The notes under the pieces: generated by a model
Told to the model about the DNA's origin: nothing
What the model saw: the letters and a program-made list of their open reading frames with translations, nothing else
The model's database searches: none
Translations under genes and position numbers: made by a program
Part shown: positions 16,415-25,754 of the stretch, piece by piece
Position numbering within the stretch: position 1 is the stretch's first letter
How the letters are laid out: each line of letters opens with the position of its first letter
Assembly (NCBI RefSeq): GCF_000265365.1
Contig: NC_018011.1
Coordinates: 1,488,001-1,552,000, forward strand
DNA from: Alistipes finegoldii DSM 17242
GTDB lineage: Bacteria; Bacteroidota; Bacteroidia; Bacteroidales; Rikenellaceae
Reading direction: 5' to 3'
Length of the DNA stretch: 64,000 nt

Positions 16415-17491
16415 TCATTTCAATTCCGGTGAAGCATCGAACAAGAGACCGAACACCGATCGCGCCATCTCCCCGAAAAGACTGCGCCCGTAAAGCTGTC
16501 TGTATTTCCAGCGTGACGAAAGCATGTTGCAAACCAGCTTCGCCCGTCTCTTGTAAACGGGCAATCCGCTGACATGCCGTTTGTTCGCCAGCACATCGGC
16601 CAGCACTCTATCCATGCAGCGGCGGTCAAACGACACCCCCGGATTCGTCAGAGGGACGCCCCACACATCCACGGCTATGGCATTCATGGTATCCGCAAAC
16701 CGGGAGAAACCCAAATCGTCGCAGATCCTGTAAAAATAATTCCAGTCTATCGCATTCTGCTCCTTCCCGACGAACAAAGCCCAGTCGAGCAGATGCCGCA
16801 GGGTGATCCCCTCGATCAGGAAGTGAAAAAAGCCATGATAGGTAATATACAGTGCATTGACCGTCGGAAACAATGTATGGAATCTGTCCTCTCCGAACGG
16901 CACGAAGTCTCCGCCTTTTACGGCGTCCTGAAAGATTCGCTCCAACCGCCTGATATCGCTCTTCCCTTTGAAAGAGGTCAGATAACGATGGTTTTCGAAC
17001 ATGACGCCGTTCGAGCAGATATGGTTGTGCTTATAATCCAGCCCCGAAACCTTCATCCCCCGGCATCGGGCGATCTCGTTCCCCTTCTCGAACCCTTCGG
17101 GCAGAAGGATGTCGATATCCCCGCATTCGCGCTGCAATGGGAAAGGATAATAACGGGCCAATCCGATCCCTTTGAGCAGGATCAGCCGGCAGCCCGCATC
17201 GGTACAAAGAGCCGCAAAACGGGCTGCTTCCAGCATTTGTCTCTTCGACCGCGAGACGATCTGCTCCGCCCCGTACGCCCACTGCAACCTCAATCCCCGG
17301 CCCGGCTGCAAATCCGGAGACAACCGCCGGACGCTCTCCCACGCCACGGCCAGCACCCCCTGCTGCGCCGCCTGCCCATATACCCGGCTCCATTCCGGAT
17401 CGGACAACGCCTTATCGAGAGCCGGTTCCTGCATATTTATCGCCGCGGCAAGCAACCGCAGCAACACCCGGTCGGCAGGATTTAGCGTCAT
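16415..17491 (-). CDS. Nucleotidyltransferase-fold family protein (PF14907-like)
   Basis: 358 residues. The family signature is the nucleotidyltransferase-fold core LILLKGIGLARYY followed by ECGDIDILLP (about 103-130), where the paired Asp in DID would bind metal. GYNFH-type helices rich in aromatic residues follow (ALYITYHGFFHFL, LLDWALFVG). Proteins of this family occur at the ends of many capsule loci and in peptide-maturation clusters. Their substrate is not established. It starts 33 bp after the GT4 gene stop and belongs to the operon. Confidence 0.75.
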   Translation of the reverse strand: MTLNPADRVLLRLLAAAINMQEPALDKALSDPEWSRVYGQAAQQGVLAVAWESVRRLSPDLQPGRGLRLQWAYGAEQIVSRSKRQMLEAARFAALCTDAGCRLILLKGIGLARYYPFPLQRECGDIDILLPEGFEKGNEIARCRGMKVSGLDYKHNHICSNGVMFENHRYLTSFKGKSDIRRLERIFQDAVKGGDFVPFGEDRFHTLFPTVNALYITYHGFFHFLIEGITLRHLLDWALFVGKEQNAIDWNYFYRICDDLGFSRFADTMNAIAVDVWGVPLTNPGVSFDRRCMDRVLADVLANKRHVSGLPVYKRRAKLVCNMLSSRWKYRQLYGRSLFGEMARSVFGLLFDASPELK

Positions 17492-17524
17492 AGGAAATCA
17501 TGGATTGCTCCCGGCAACGGGAAT

Positions 17525-18598
17525 TCAGTAAATCGCTTCATACTGACCGACAACTTTACGCCACGTGTAACATTCATTAGCCAGCCGTTCCATACTGCCG
17601 GAAGTATCCTCCCGGCTTTCGGCAGCAAGAGCGGCCAGTTCCTCCGGAGTGCTCCAATAACAGGCTTTATGACCGGTCGTCTCCCGATTGTAACCCACAT
17701 CGAACGCCAGAATCGGAGCGCCGCAGGACATGGCCTCCACAAGCGACGGGTTGGTTCCGCCGGCGCTATGTCCGTGAATATAAAACAGGCACTGTTTCCG
17801 GAGCACGAAGAGTTGTTCCCTGTCATAGACCGGATCGACAATATGGATATTGCAGAACTTGCCATATACGGCTTTCAACTCCCGGCCGTAGGCACTCAGA
17901 TTCCAATTACCGATAAATACGAGCGGGATATTCGTTTTAGAGAACGCCTCCAGAATCAGATGACAATTGTTTTCCGGCTCGATCCGGCAGATAGTACAGG
18001 CGTATGCTTTCGCCCCGACTCCGAAGGAGGCGAGGATTTCGCGCTGCCGGGAAAGATCGACCGGGATCACGGCATGATCCCCGCCATAGGCGATCAGAAC
18101 CGACGGCTTACGGTAAGTCTCCGTGACATAGTCGCGGATCACCTTATTGTCCGCAATTACGACATCGGCAAACTTGACAGCGATCCGCTCCGACAAACGG
18201 AGAAACTTGCGGGCCCATTTGCCCCACTTGTCCCGCCTGTGCTCCAAGCCGTCGATATTGACGACGATCCTCTTGCGGAACAGCAACCGATACAACGGCA
18301 AAAACAGACACCCGGAAACGCCCAAAATGAGCACGACGTCGTACCCCCGGCCGACAGTCCGGATCAACGACCAGATATCATACGGAATACTTTGCATACC
18401 GTTTGCATGCAACGGCACGTATTCAAGCCGGGCGTTTTTATAAGCTTTCAATCTGGTCGGATAAGCCTTGCCACTGCAAAAAACAGTATAATCCACATCT
18501 TCGGAACAACACTCTCCGATGAGGTTTTCCACAAGGGTTTCAAAACCTCCGTATTTCGCCGGAACGCCGACGGTTCCGATAACTGCGACCTTCTTCAT
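17525..18598 (-). CDS. GT4-family glycosyltransferase with DUF1972 (rhamnosyltransferase-like)
   Basis: 357 residues, GT-B fold. The N-terminal DUF1972 domain has the hallmark VAVIGTVGVPAKYGGFETLVE (residues 4-24). The C-terminal glycosyltransferase group 1 domain has CRIEPENNCHLILEAF and HGHSAGGTNPSLVEAMSCGAPILAFDV, the nucleotide-sugar binding loop. Characterised relatives add L-rhamnose as an early chain step, which fits the complete rmlABCD set in this operon. The acceptor is inferred only. Confidence 0.88.
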   Translation of the reverse strand: MKKVAVIGTVGVPAKYGGFETLVENLIGECCSEDVDYTVFCSGKAYPTRLKAYKNARLEYVPLHANGMQSIPYDIWSLIRTVGRGYDVVLILGVSGCLFLPLYRLLFRKRIVVNIDGLEHRRDKWGKWARKFLRLSERIAVKFADVVIADNKVIRDYVTETYRKPSVLIAYGGDHAVIPVDLSRQREILASFGVGAKAYACTICRIEPENNCHLILEAFSKTNIPLVFIGNWNLSAYGRELKAVYGKFCNIHIVDPVYDREQLFVLRKQCLFYIHGHSAGGTNPSLVEAMSCGAPILAFDVGYNRETTGHKACYWSTPEELAALAAESREDTSGSMERLANECYTWRKVVGQYEAIY

Positions 18599-18599
18599 A

Positions 18600-19700
18600 T
18601 TACCGTTTTATCCAAATAGCGAATTGCTTTTTAAAAGCTTCTATTTCACTTCGGTTGGTATACCGAAAATAATCCTTGTCTGTAAAATAATCCGCAGAGG
18701 AATGCAGCCCGATAACCGAAGCGAGCGTTTCGGCATATGCCGGGACATCCTTGCCGGACAAGATGCCGAAGCTGGGAAATTCGGTCAGCATTCTCCTGAA
18801 ATAAGGCACGTCGCTCGCAAGGATCGGTTTACGAAAATAGAACGCCATTTCGAGAATTCCGCTCTGTGATGTTTTGCGATACGGCAGCGCCACATAATCG
18901 GTATGTTCATAAAGATATACCAATTCATCGTCCTCGATATGTCTGAGGACAATCTTAAAAGCGGCCTTGTCCGACGGCTGCACCCGATGTACCGTCCCAT
19001 CGAAATCCTTCCCTGCAATAATTACGTTCGCTTTGCAGCGAAGTTCCGGCTCCAAACTATTCACTGCCGATATAAGGATATCGATTCCCTTGTCATAGGT
19101 TATATTCCCGAAAAACAAGATATTCACTTTGTCTTCCGCAATTGCGGAAACAATATCCGCCCCCAGACGGCGAATGTCGTAATTCTTCGAAAAACAATAT
19201 TTGAAATGAGGTACGAACAGCCGGTTACCCCGATAGCCGTATTCCTCCAGCAGATCGTTCGTCCGTTGGGAATGAACGATGACCGTCGCAAATCGTTCGG
19301 AGTATACCTTTCGGAAGCATCGTTTCAACCCGGCATTGTCATCCGCATTTTGCGCAATCGCTTCATGGATATCGATTATGCTTTTCTTTGCGAGGGAAAC
19401 GATATACATGAACGGCAAGTCGATGGAGTTACCGTAAGCCAGATAAACGAAGCAGGCTTTTTTGTTTCGCAGGACAAAGCAGAACAACATCAGGTAGTTC
19501 CGCAACAGACAACATATTTTGCGCAGCCTGTTTCCCTTGTACTGGTGTAAAAAAAAGGGCCTGCCATCGTTTTCACCGGCATAATTCGACAGTACGGAAA
19601 CATCCAGTCCCGGAACTGCAGACAAAACCCGGCAAAAAGCGTCGTTGTAATAATGCATTCCGCAATGCATTCCGATGTAATCGACAAGATATACCTTCAT
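18600..19700 (-). CDS. GT4-family glycosyltransferase
   Basis: 366 residues, cytoplasmic GT-B enzyme. N-terminal Rossmann half to about 190. The C-terminal half has VNILFFGNITYDKGIDILISAV and HTDYVALPYRKTSQSGILEMAF, the conserved acidic donor-binding region of GT4. The sugar and linkage cannot be told. It overlaps neither neighbour but lies 1 bp from the DUF1972 gene and 9 bp from the acyltransferase. Confidence 0.85.
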   Translation of the reverse strand: MKVYLVDYIGMHCGMHYYNDAFCRVLSAVPGLDVSVLSNYAGENDGRPFFLHQYKGNRLRKICCLLRNYLMLFCFVLRNKKACFVYLAYGNSIDLPFMYIVSLAKKSIIDIHEAIAQNADDNAGLKRCFRKVYSERFATVIVHSQRTNDLLEEYGYRGNRLFVPHFKYCFSKNYDIRRLGADIVSAIAEDKVNILFFGNITYDKGIDILISAVNSLEPELRCKANVIIAGKDFDGTVHRVQPSDKAAFKIVLRHIEDDELVYLYEHTDYVALPYRKTSQSGILEMAFYFRKPILASDVPYFRRMLTEFPSFGILSGKDVPAYAETLASVIGLHSSADYFTDKDYFRYTNRSEIEAFKKQFAIWIKR

Positions 19701-19709
19701 GATACATTT

Positions 19710-20734
19710 TTATAATCCGATGAGCATATTCAAATACTTATTGTCAATGCGTTGGATTACCTTCGAGACAAGAACTGGGATATAAATCCCGGACAGGACG
19801 CACAATACATAAAAATACGGATACGTTCCCTGCATCCCCAGTTTATTATATATCATTTTTATTCCGATCTGAATAAAAATTCCGAGTAAAAAAATCTGGT
19901 ACGTATAATTGCGGAACGACACGAATACGTTATTCGACAAATTCCGGTCGAATTTACCGGCCAATCCCCAACATAACAGGCAACCGGACAATGACATAAC
20001 CAGCGTTACGACATCCTCTTCAACCCCGCCTACCCAAAACATCGCAACATACAGGATCAGGCAGATTGCGATGCAGCACGGCCGTTTTATCGCCGTCTCA
20101 AAACAGTTATTGGCAGCAATCAATAGCCCTAGAAAAAAGAATATGAAAAAATGGACGGCACGGTTGAATGCAAATACTCCGCTCATATCGCCCACGGGAA
20201 TAAAGAACAAACCGGCAGCGCAGCACAAACAAAGCAAGGACAACCAATTGTTTTTCAATATTCTCCTATACACTTCCAACAAGGAAAAGTAAAGCAGGAC
20301 AACTGCCACGAACCACATCTCTTGCAACGGGCCCTCGAATGGCCGAACAAAGGCACTGACAAAGGATTTCAACGATAAGGTGACCGGCCTCTCGACTCCC
20401 CCGACATATACTTTGAGAAAAAATGCGAATACCGTAAAAAATAGATACGGAATGCCGAGCCTCTTGAATTTATCGGTCAATGTCTTTCTATACGACGCCC
20501 CTTTGTCGATGCGGGTAATGTAAAACAGATAGCCGGATATCATAATGAACAACGGCATATGAAAAGAATAGGCTACCTTCTTGAGAAACAACGCACATTC
20601 ATGACAATCAGCATCGAAAGAAGAGGCGAAAGCCGTAACAGAGAGCGGGGAATGACCGATAACTACCCATAACATGGCCCAGCCTTGCAATAACAGCAGC
20701 CATGTAATCTTTTTCCGAGGGGGGGGGAGATCAT
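19710..20734 (-). pseudogene. Acyltransferase family 3, phase-OFF by a C9 tract
   Basis: An integral-membrane acyltransferase (OafA/WcaH-like, about 10 helices) that would O-acylate a sugar of the polysaccharide. The catalytic region is WVVIGHSPL and MPLFIMISGYLFY. The natural ATG is at 20734, followed on the minus strand by nine C. In this copy that frame ends after 22 codons at TAG. The remaining frame runs from 19710 upward with only a TTG (20690) for a start. One added C gives MISPPPRKKITWLLLLQGWAML joined seamlessly to the domain, 341 residues in all. It is best read as a contingency gene caught in the OFF state, not a dead gene. A minority TTG-initiated product cannot be excluded. Confidence 0.8.
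20719..20727. repeat. G9 homopolymer in acyltransferase start region
   Basis: Nine G on the plus strand (nine C in the coding strand), 8 bp into the gene. A length of 10 or 7 restores the frame; 9 gives a 22-codon product. Confidence 0.9.
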
Positions 20735-20800
20735 AAAATCAGAAATTTCTATATTCAATTAAACAGGGATTGTATCCACAAACTTTTTACAACACAAAAA

Positions 20801-21313
20801 TCACTTCGGTTTGAAAGCATTCGTATCGACAGGTATTTCCGACTCGTCTTGATATCTATTACAGATAAACCGGACCGGAACGCCAGCCCAAACCTGATAG
20901 GGAGGAATGTCCTTGTTCACCACAGAACCCGCCCCGATAACAGCACCGTCACCGATTGTCACCGGTTTTGTGAATATGGCATTGCTTCCGATATATACAT
21001 TCCGCCCAATATGAATTTCACCCCGGTAATAGGCATGCTCTTTCAAATTCCGGACATCATAATAATGAGAAAGCAGAATACATCCATCCGTAATTGTCGT
21101 CCCCTTACCGATAAAAATATCTTCTGGATGAATCGTATCAATAGAAACCCGACCGATCCGAACTACACCTTTTTCAATAGAAACGCCTAAAAGCTTATAT
21201 ATCTTCGCACGAAAAAAGCCGGTCATGGGAAAAATCCCGCAAAATCTAAAACAGAATATTTTTATATACCGACTGAGTCTGGAATTATAATCCGCCCTTT
21301 TATAGTTTTCCAT
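20801..21313 (-). CDS. Left-handed beta-helix acyltransferase (serine/sugar O-acetyltransferase type)
   Basis: 170 residues. Hexapeptide repeats form the left-handed beta-helix over about 50-150 (IGRVSI, IGKGTTI, IGRNVYIGSNAIF, IGDGAVIGAGSVV). The tail KDIPPYQVWAGVPVRFI is typical of the WcaF/CysE-like sugar acetyltransferases. It would transfer acetyl from acetyl-CoA to a sugar residue in the cytoplasm. It has no homopolymer tract, unlike the acetyltransferase at 31.1 kb. Confidence 0.85.
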   Translation of the reverse strand: MENYKRADYNSRLSRYIKIFCFRFCGIFPMTGFFRAKIYKLLGVSIEKGVVRIGRVSIDTIHPEDIFIGKGTTITDGCILLSHYYDVRNLKEHAYYRGEIHIGRNVYIGSNAIFTKPVTIGDGAVIGAGSVVNKDIPPYQVWAGVPVRFICNRYQDESEIPVDTNAFKPK

Positions 21314-21320
21314 ACCGACA

Positions 21321-22214
21321 CTACCTATTAGTAAACAATAAAACTCTCAATAATCTCTTCTGCTGATCCGGGGTATCTTTTCGCATTAACAGGATCGGAA
21401 GCCATAACACGGCATTGCATAATCTATAAGACCAGAAAACGAAATAATTATAATGCTTCCGGATGTATAGCAACTTACTGCGGAAAATATTCTCAATGCG
21501 ATTGAAAGACCACAACTTTGTATTCGACGGATCACTTCCGCCTTCGAGATGTATTATCTCTGGCCCGTTTATGAGAAGCCTTTCATATCCGGCTTTCGAC
21601 ATCCGAAATTGCCAGTCTACCTCCTCGCAATACATGAAGAATACAGGATCAAAAGTCCCCAATTCGTCACAAACCATTCGGGGAACGAACAAATCCGCTC
21701 CGGTGATATAATCAACGGGGGTAGGCTGTTGTACCGATGCCGGACAGAGATGGTTGCGTTTTTTCAGAAACCGTAAATACTTACCCAACACTTCTGCGAT
21801 CTCACCCCTCGGCGTTATAAACCGACCATATGAATGTATGTTTTTTTGATTTTGGTCTTTCAAAACAGCTCCTACAGCGCCGATTTTCCGATCCGGATTC
21901 TTTTCGCAGAAATCGAAGAACAGCTTCACTGCGTTATTAAGCAAAATAGTATCCGAATTCAAGAAAAACAAATATCGCCCTTTAGCTTCCCGGATTCCGA
22001 GGTTATTCGCCCTGCCGAACCCCAGATTTCGGTCGCTGTAAATATACTTTATGCGCTTATCCTGCGCAAAAACCTCTTTGCTGCCATCCGTCGATGCATT
22101 GTCCACCAATATGATCTCGTATTCGACAGTCGAGGTTTGCGCAATAATGCTTTCAATGCAGTCCGAAGTCAATCCCAGCGTATTGTAGTTAACTATGATA
22201 ACGGATACGTCCAT
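21321..22214 (-). CDS. Family 2 glycosyltransferase
   Basis: 297 residues, GT-A fold. N-terminal DVSVIIVNYNTLGLT (residues 2-16), VDNASTDGS (about 37-45), the DSD/NSD metal motif LFFLNSDTILL, and the acceptor-side MYCEEVDWQFRMSKAGY. This pattern matches the GT2 subgroup that often includes rhamnosyltransferases (WbbL-like), fitting the rml genes. It starts next to the polymerase stop. Confidence 0.88.
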   Translation of the reverse strand: MDVSVIIVNYNTLGLTSDCIESIIAQTSTVEYEIILVDNASTDGSKEVFAQDKRIKYIYSDRNLGFGRANNLGIREAKGRYLFFLNSDTILLNNAVKLFFDFCEKNPDRKIGAVGAVLKDQNQKNIHSYGRFITPRGEIAEVLGKYLRFLKKRNHLCPASVQQPTPVDYITGADLFVPRMVCDELGTFDPVFFMYCEEVDWQFRMSKAGYERLLINGPEIIHLEGGSDPSNTKLWSFNRIENIFRSKLLYIRKHYNYFVFWSYRLCNAVLWLPILLMRKDTPDQQKRLLRVLLFTNR

Positions 22215-23432
22215 TTACAGAAACTTGTTCTTAATAAACACATTGGGATCAGATCGCCCGAATAATGGATAAAAAACTAATGCAACTCGCAGGCAACCTT
22301 CTGCATACAAAGTATCATTATTCAAGAATACCAACAAAATCAGAAAAGACAGGAGCATATATCTCATATAACTTCGAATGTCATTATCCTGAACAAGAGA
22401 AGTCTTCTTATATAAATTGTAATATAGTCCCAAATATATCAGGACAAGGACAAGTCCCCCACGCGCTAAAGTTCCCCATATTCCTATATCTGCCAGATAG
22501 AATGCCCCGCCAAAAAACGTATGAAATCCCTCATCTCGAAAATGCACAGACAAATTACCAAAGCCAAGAATCAGATTTTGCTGAATATACGGCATAACGG
22601 ACTCAACAGAATTCACTCGTGCAAGAGTAGAGGAATCGCTACTTTTTTCCCACTTAGTAGCTTCAATCAAAGAATCGACAAGTTTATCATTAAACGAAAG
22701 GAGAACAAGAGCTCCAATCAAAGGTAAAACGCCAAGCGCCAAGCGTTTTAACGAGATTCCTTTCATCCTAACGTAATAAATCGCATATATAATAGCCAAC
22801 AATGCAACAGGTTGCCGTCCTTTATTTACAAACAACAAGTAAACCATTAAAACAAAGAATGGAAGATAATTCTCCTTTTGAGCAGGCTTTTTTACAAAAC
22901 GGATCAAATAGAAAACATATGAAATAATCATCAAACTGGAACACACGGTAAGTTTAAGACCTTTTACCAGATCTTCCAATGCCACTGTCTCCACAATATT
23001 GGTAGTCACCAAATACTCCTGAACAGTTAAATGGTTCACTCCGAAAACAAAAAAAGCAATAATAGAAACAACTGCAATAATTAAATTGACTTTATTAATT
23101 TGCCGAAGTAATAAACTATAGTCATATTTTATATTATACAAAAAGAAACCCAACAAAATGAACCATAGATAACGCAACGAGGCAAACCCCATAAAAAATG
23201 ACTGCCCGAATATCTCTTGGCTTTGAAATGCTGCATATATAGGAAAAACGAAACAATACAATCCGGCAAATATCGCAACAGTAGAAATTCGTTTAAAGAC
23301 AAGATAATAGATAAATGCCCCTAATCCTAATATCAGAAACAAATAATGACATCCCTGTAGAAGAGGTATACTACCTAAGAATTCCAAAGCTCCTATAAAA
23401 TCTAGAAGCAATATATAAATGAGATATTTCAT
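22215..23432 (-). CDS. Wzy-like O-antigen/polysaccharide polymerase
   Basis: 405 residues with about 11 membrane helices and few conserved residues, as usual for Wzy/ligase proteins. A periplasmic loop follows DKLVDSLIEATKW (about 250-300) and contains GFGNLSVHFRDEGFHTFF, like the conserved H-containing loop of the O-antigen ligase/polymerase family. One such gene with one flippase is what a Wzx/Wzy pathway needs. The coding region is visibly AT-rich. Polymerase is preferred over ligase from context. Confidence 0.72.
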   Translation of the reverse strand: MKYLIYILLLDFIGALEFLGSIPLLQGCHYLFLILGLGAFIYYLVFKRISTVAIFAGLYCFVFPIYAAFQSQEIFGQSFFMGFASLRYLWFILLGFFLYNIKYDYSLLLRQINKVNLIIAVVSIIAFFVFGVNHLTVQEYLVTTNIVETVALEDLVKGLKLTVCSSLMIISYVFYLIRFVKKPAQKENYLPFFVLMVYLLFVNKGRQPVALLAIIYAIYYVRMKGISLKRLALGVLPLIGALVLLSFNDKLVDSLIEATKWEKSSDSSTLARVNSVESVMPYIQQNLILGFGNLSVHFRDEGFHTFFGGAFYLADIGIWGTLARGGLVLVLIYLGLYYNLYKKTSLVQDNDIRSYMRYMLLSFLILLVFLNNDTLYAEGCLRVALVFYPLFGRSDPNVFIKNKFL

Positions 23433-23581
23433 ACGATTCTACAATATTCACCACATGGATTTTGGATGATGTTTTTATCATCTCTTAGACAAAAGAGTCT
23501 GTCAACAAGAGTATTATTCCTGCACTTCTTACCCCAAAAGAATTTGGGAAATATCCACAAATACCTACGAAGAATAACTTT

Positions 23582-24549
23582 TTAGCAATTATCAACACAA
23601 GCCAATTCATCAAATGTAAATCGCTCCGATTTTGGAGAAGTAACTATTCCCGATTTATAATGTCCGCCTAATATCAAAACAACAGGCATCTCACATTGGG
23701 GAATCTTAGCAATCTTTTTAAATTCCTTCTCTCTGCGAGGGGTCCCCGGATAAACATTTTAAAACAAGACGCAATATGATTCAAATGCAACCCCATAACA
23801 AAATTCATCGCATATAAACCGCCGTCAATCAACGCCTGATACCTCTCATAATTTCCTCCAAAATAATTGCAATTAACCGTTACACAAATGAGAACCGATG
23901 CATTATCACACCATCCTTGTGTCCCTAACTGATTATCCAACAATTTTCTTATCACATTTTTATCTCTAAAAACATGAATACGAGAAGCCTGCCTGTTACA
24001 GGCAGATGGAGTATAAGAAGCTATACGGCAAGCCTCCCTGATTTCATCATCGGTTACAGGATCATCAGAATATTCCCGGACACTAACGCGACTTGCATAG
24101 AACTCTTCTATTATCTTTTTATCGAAACAAGAAGGTTCAGATACCTTTTTAGTACCACCTATTCGGGAAGAAGACATCGATTTCTTATTTTTTTCTAAAA
24201 AATCACAAATACGATTACGGCTCTCTTCATCACGAGTGGCATATGGACTCTTAAGATACTCAGCAAGAATATTAATTGCTACAATACAAACTTTATTAAG
24301 ACCGTATTGTTCAATATGTTTATCAAGTAGCCTTATTAATCTAACAGCCTTCTCCCCACCAAAAATTCTTGCCGAAGGGAAAGACATTCCCTTCTCTAAC
24401 GCATGCATAACAAGCATAATCTGCGCATTCGACTTATCTTGCGTAATGACCGGATTAATTAGAGAATGCTTTATATAAAAATGAAAGTCAGCAAAAAAAC
24501 AATATAAAAGTTTTGCAGAATCAACAAATTGAATGATTATTTTTTTCAT
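23582..24549 (-). pseudogene. Nitroreductase-family protein, frameshifted near the C-terminus
   Basis: The N-terminal 60 residues resemble the helical extension seen in capsule-locus nitroreductases. The FMN-binding nitroreductase domain starts at about 147 (SRVSVREYSDDPVTDDEIREA, TPSACNRQASRIHVF). Near 23732-23747 (GGGGACCCC in the coding strand) the frame breaks and the first frame stops at 23674. The next frame continues perfectly as PRREKEFKKIAKIPQCEMPV to a TAA at 23582. One missing base explains this, giving a 322-residue original. It overlaps the pyruvyl transferase by 4 bp. Real mutation and sequence error cannot be told apart here. Confidence 0.78.
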
Positions 24550-25754
24550 ATCTTAAAAAACGTCATCAGATTTTCCATTAACAAATTGTACCGTTCAGCA
24601 ACGACCGTCGCCATTCTATTCCTTATCATATTTTTCAATTCTGCCCGTTGAAAATAGGCTTTTTTTATATCTAGCAATATATCCCGTTCATCTTTCACTT
24701 TCATATCTCCCATAATAGGATAATCTAATGTTTCCAAAAACAGGCCATTGAATTTACGACTATATGCCATTGGATATACCGCCACTTCTGATGAAAAAGC
24801 AGCAATAGCAGAATGCATGCGAGCCCCCATAAAAAAGTCCATTCCTGCGATATAATTCTTAGCAACAATAGGATCAAAAAAGAGTGGGGCTAAAATCAAA
24901 TTTTCATTACAATATTCCTCGTAAATATCATAGGCAACAGCGTAATCATTTTCAAGTCCACGCTCTCCACCCACTACATGAGGAATCAAATGCAGTTTTA
25001 CATCCTTCTTTGACAGAAAATATTCAACAATTCCTCTTATCAAACATTGATAATTCGATTTCAAACCGAACTGATTGTCCATCGTATAACCACCATTCCA
25101 AAGCAACGCAGAGATATTCAAACCGACATGGATATACTCTTTATTAAATTCTTTTTTTTCATATGGCATGAAAAAAGCAACATCAATTATCTCGGTAACA
25201 TCCAGATTCGGCAATAAACTTTTGACATAATCAGCACTCTGTTTATCACGCACCATCACACATTTTGCACTTCGAACGGCGCCCATTGCCTTTTTACGAA
25301 GACCCGCATCGTTAAATGGGCCAATCGTTTGTGGTAAAATACAAAGCGGGATATTAAACTTTTTTGCCAGTTTGTATTCTGAATAAATCCACTTAAACCG
25401 CTTTTCTCCATAAATATCCGCAAAACTATCCCCCTGTCCTATATCCAAAATAAAATCAGCGTCCTTATATATTTTACGGCTGGAAAAATATTGACGAGGA
25501 CGGATCATGTTTTCCAAAGCATTTCTTTTATTATAAAAAGAAATATTTTGACAACTTTTATACTTAAGTTCGACACCACCACAATGAAAGGTATGATTTT
25601 CAGTCAACCTAAATCCACTATCCGGAAGATAGAATACATGTGGGATATTACTCTTATTTAATAATTTATCTATAAGGTACATAATAGACAAACTCAGTGC
25701 AACACACCCTCGATTGCCATTATTCACTGAGCTGTTAGATAATATTATATTCAT
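24546..25754 (-). CDS. Polysaccharide pyruvyl transferase
   Basis: 402 residues, PF04230-type GT-B-like fold that adds ketal pyruvate from phosphoenolpyruvate to a sugar. Motifs are NNGNRGCVALSLS (about 11-23), DFILDIGQGDSFADIYG, LPQTIGPFND (about 139-148), CVMVRDKQSADYV and MDFFMGARMHSAIAAFS, the conserved late His region. Pyruvylation adds negative charge to the glycan. AT-rich, overlaps both neighbours by 4 bp (ATGA type), so it is co-translated with the GT2 and nitroreductase genes. Confidence 0.88.
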   Translation of the reverse strand: MNIILSNSSVNNGNRGCVALSLSIMYLIDKLLNKSNIPHVFYLPDSGFRLTENHTFHCGGVELKYKSCQNISFYNKRNALENMIRPRQYFSSRKIYKDADFILDIGQGDSFADIYGEKRFKWIYSEYKLAKKFNIPLCILPQTIGPFNDAGLRKKAMGAVRSAKCVMVRDKQSADYVKSLLPNLDVTEIIDVAFFMPYEKKEFNKEYIHVGLNISALLWNGGYTMDNQFGLKSNYQCLIRGIVEYFLSKKDVKLHLIPHVVGGERGLENDYAVAYDIYEEYCNENLILAPLFFDPIVAKNYIAGMDFFMGARMHSAIAAFSSEVAVYPMAYSRKFNGLFLETLDYPIMGDMKVKDERDILLDIKKAYFQRAELKNMIRNRMATVVAERYNLLMENLMTFFKI

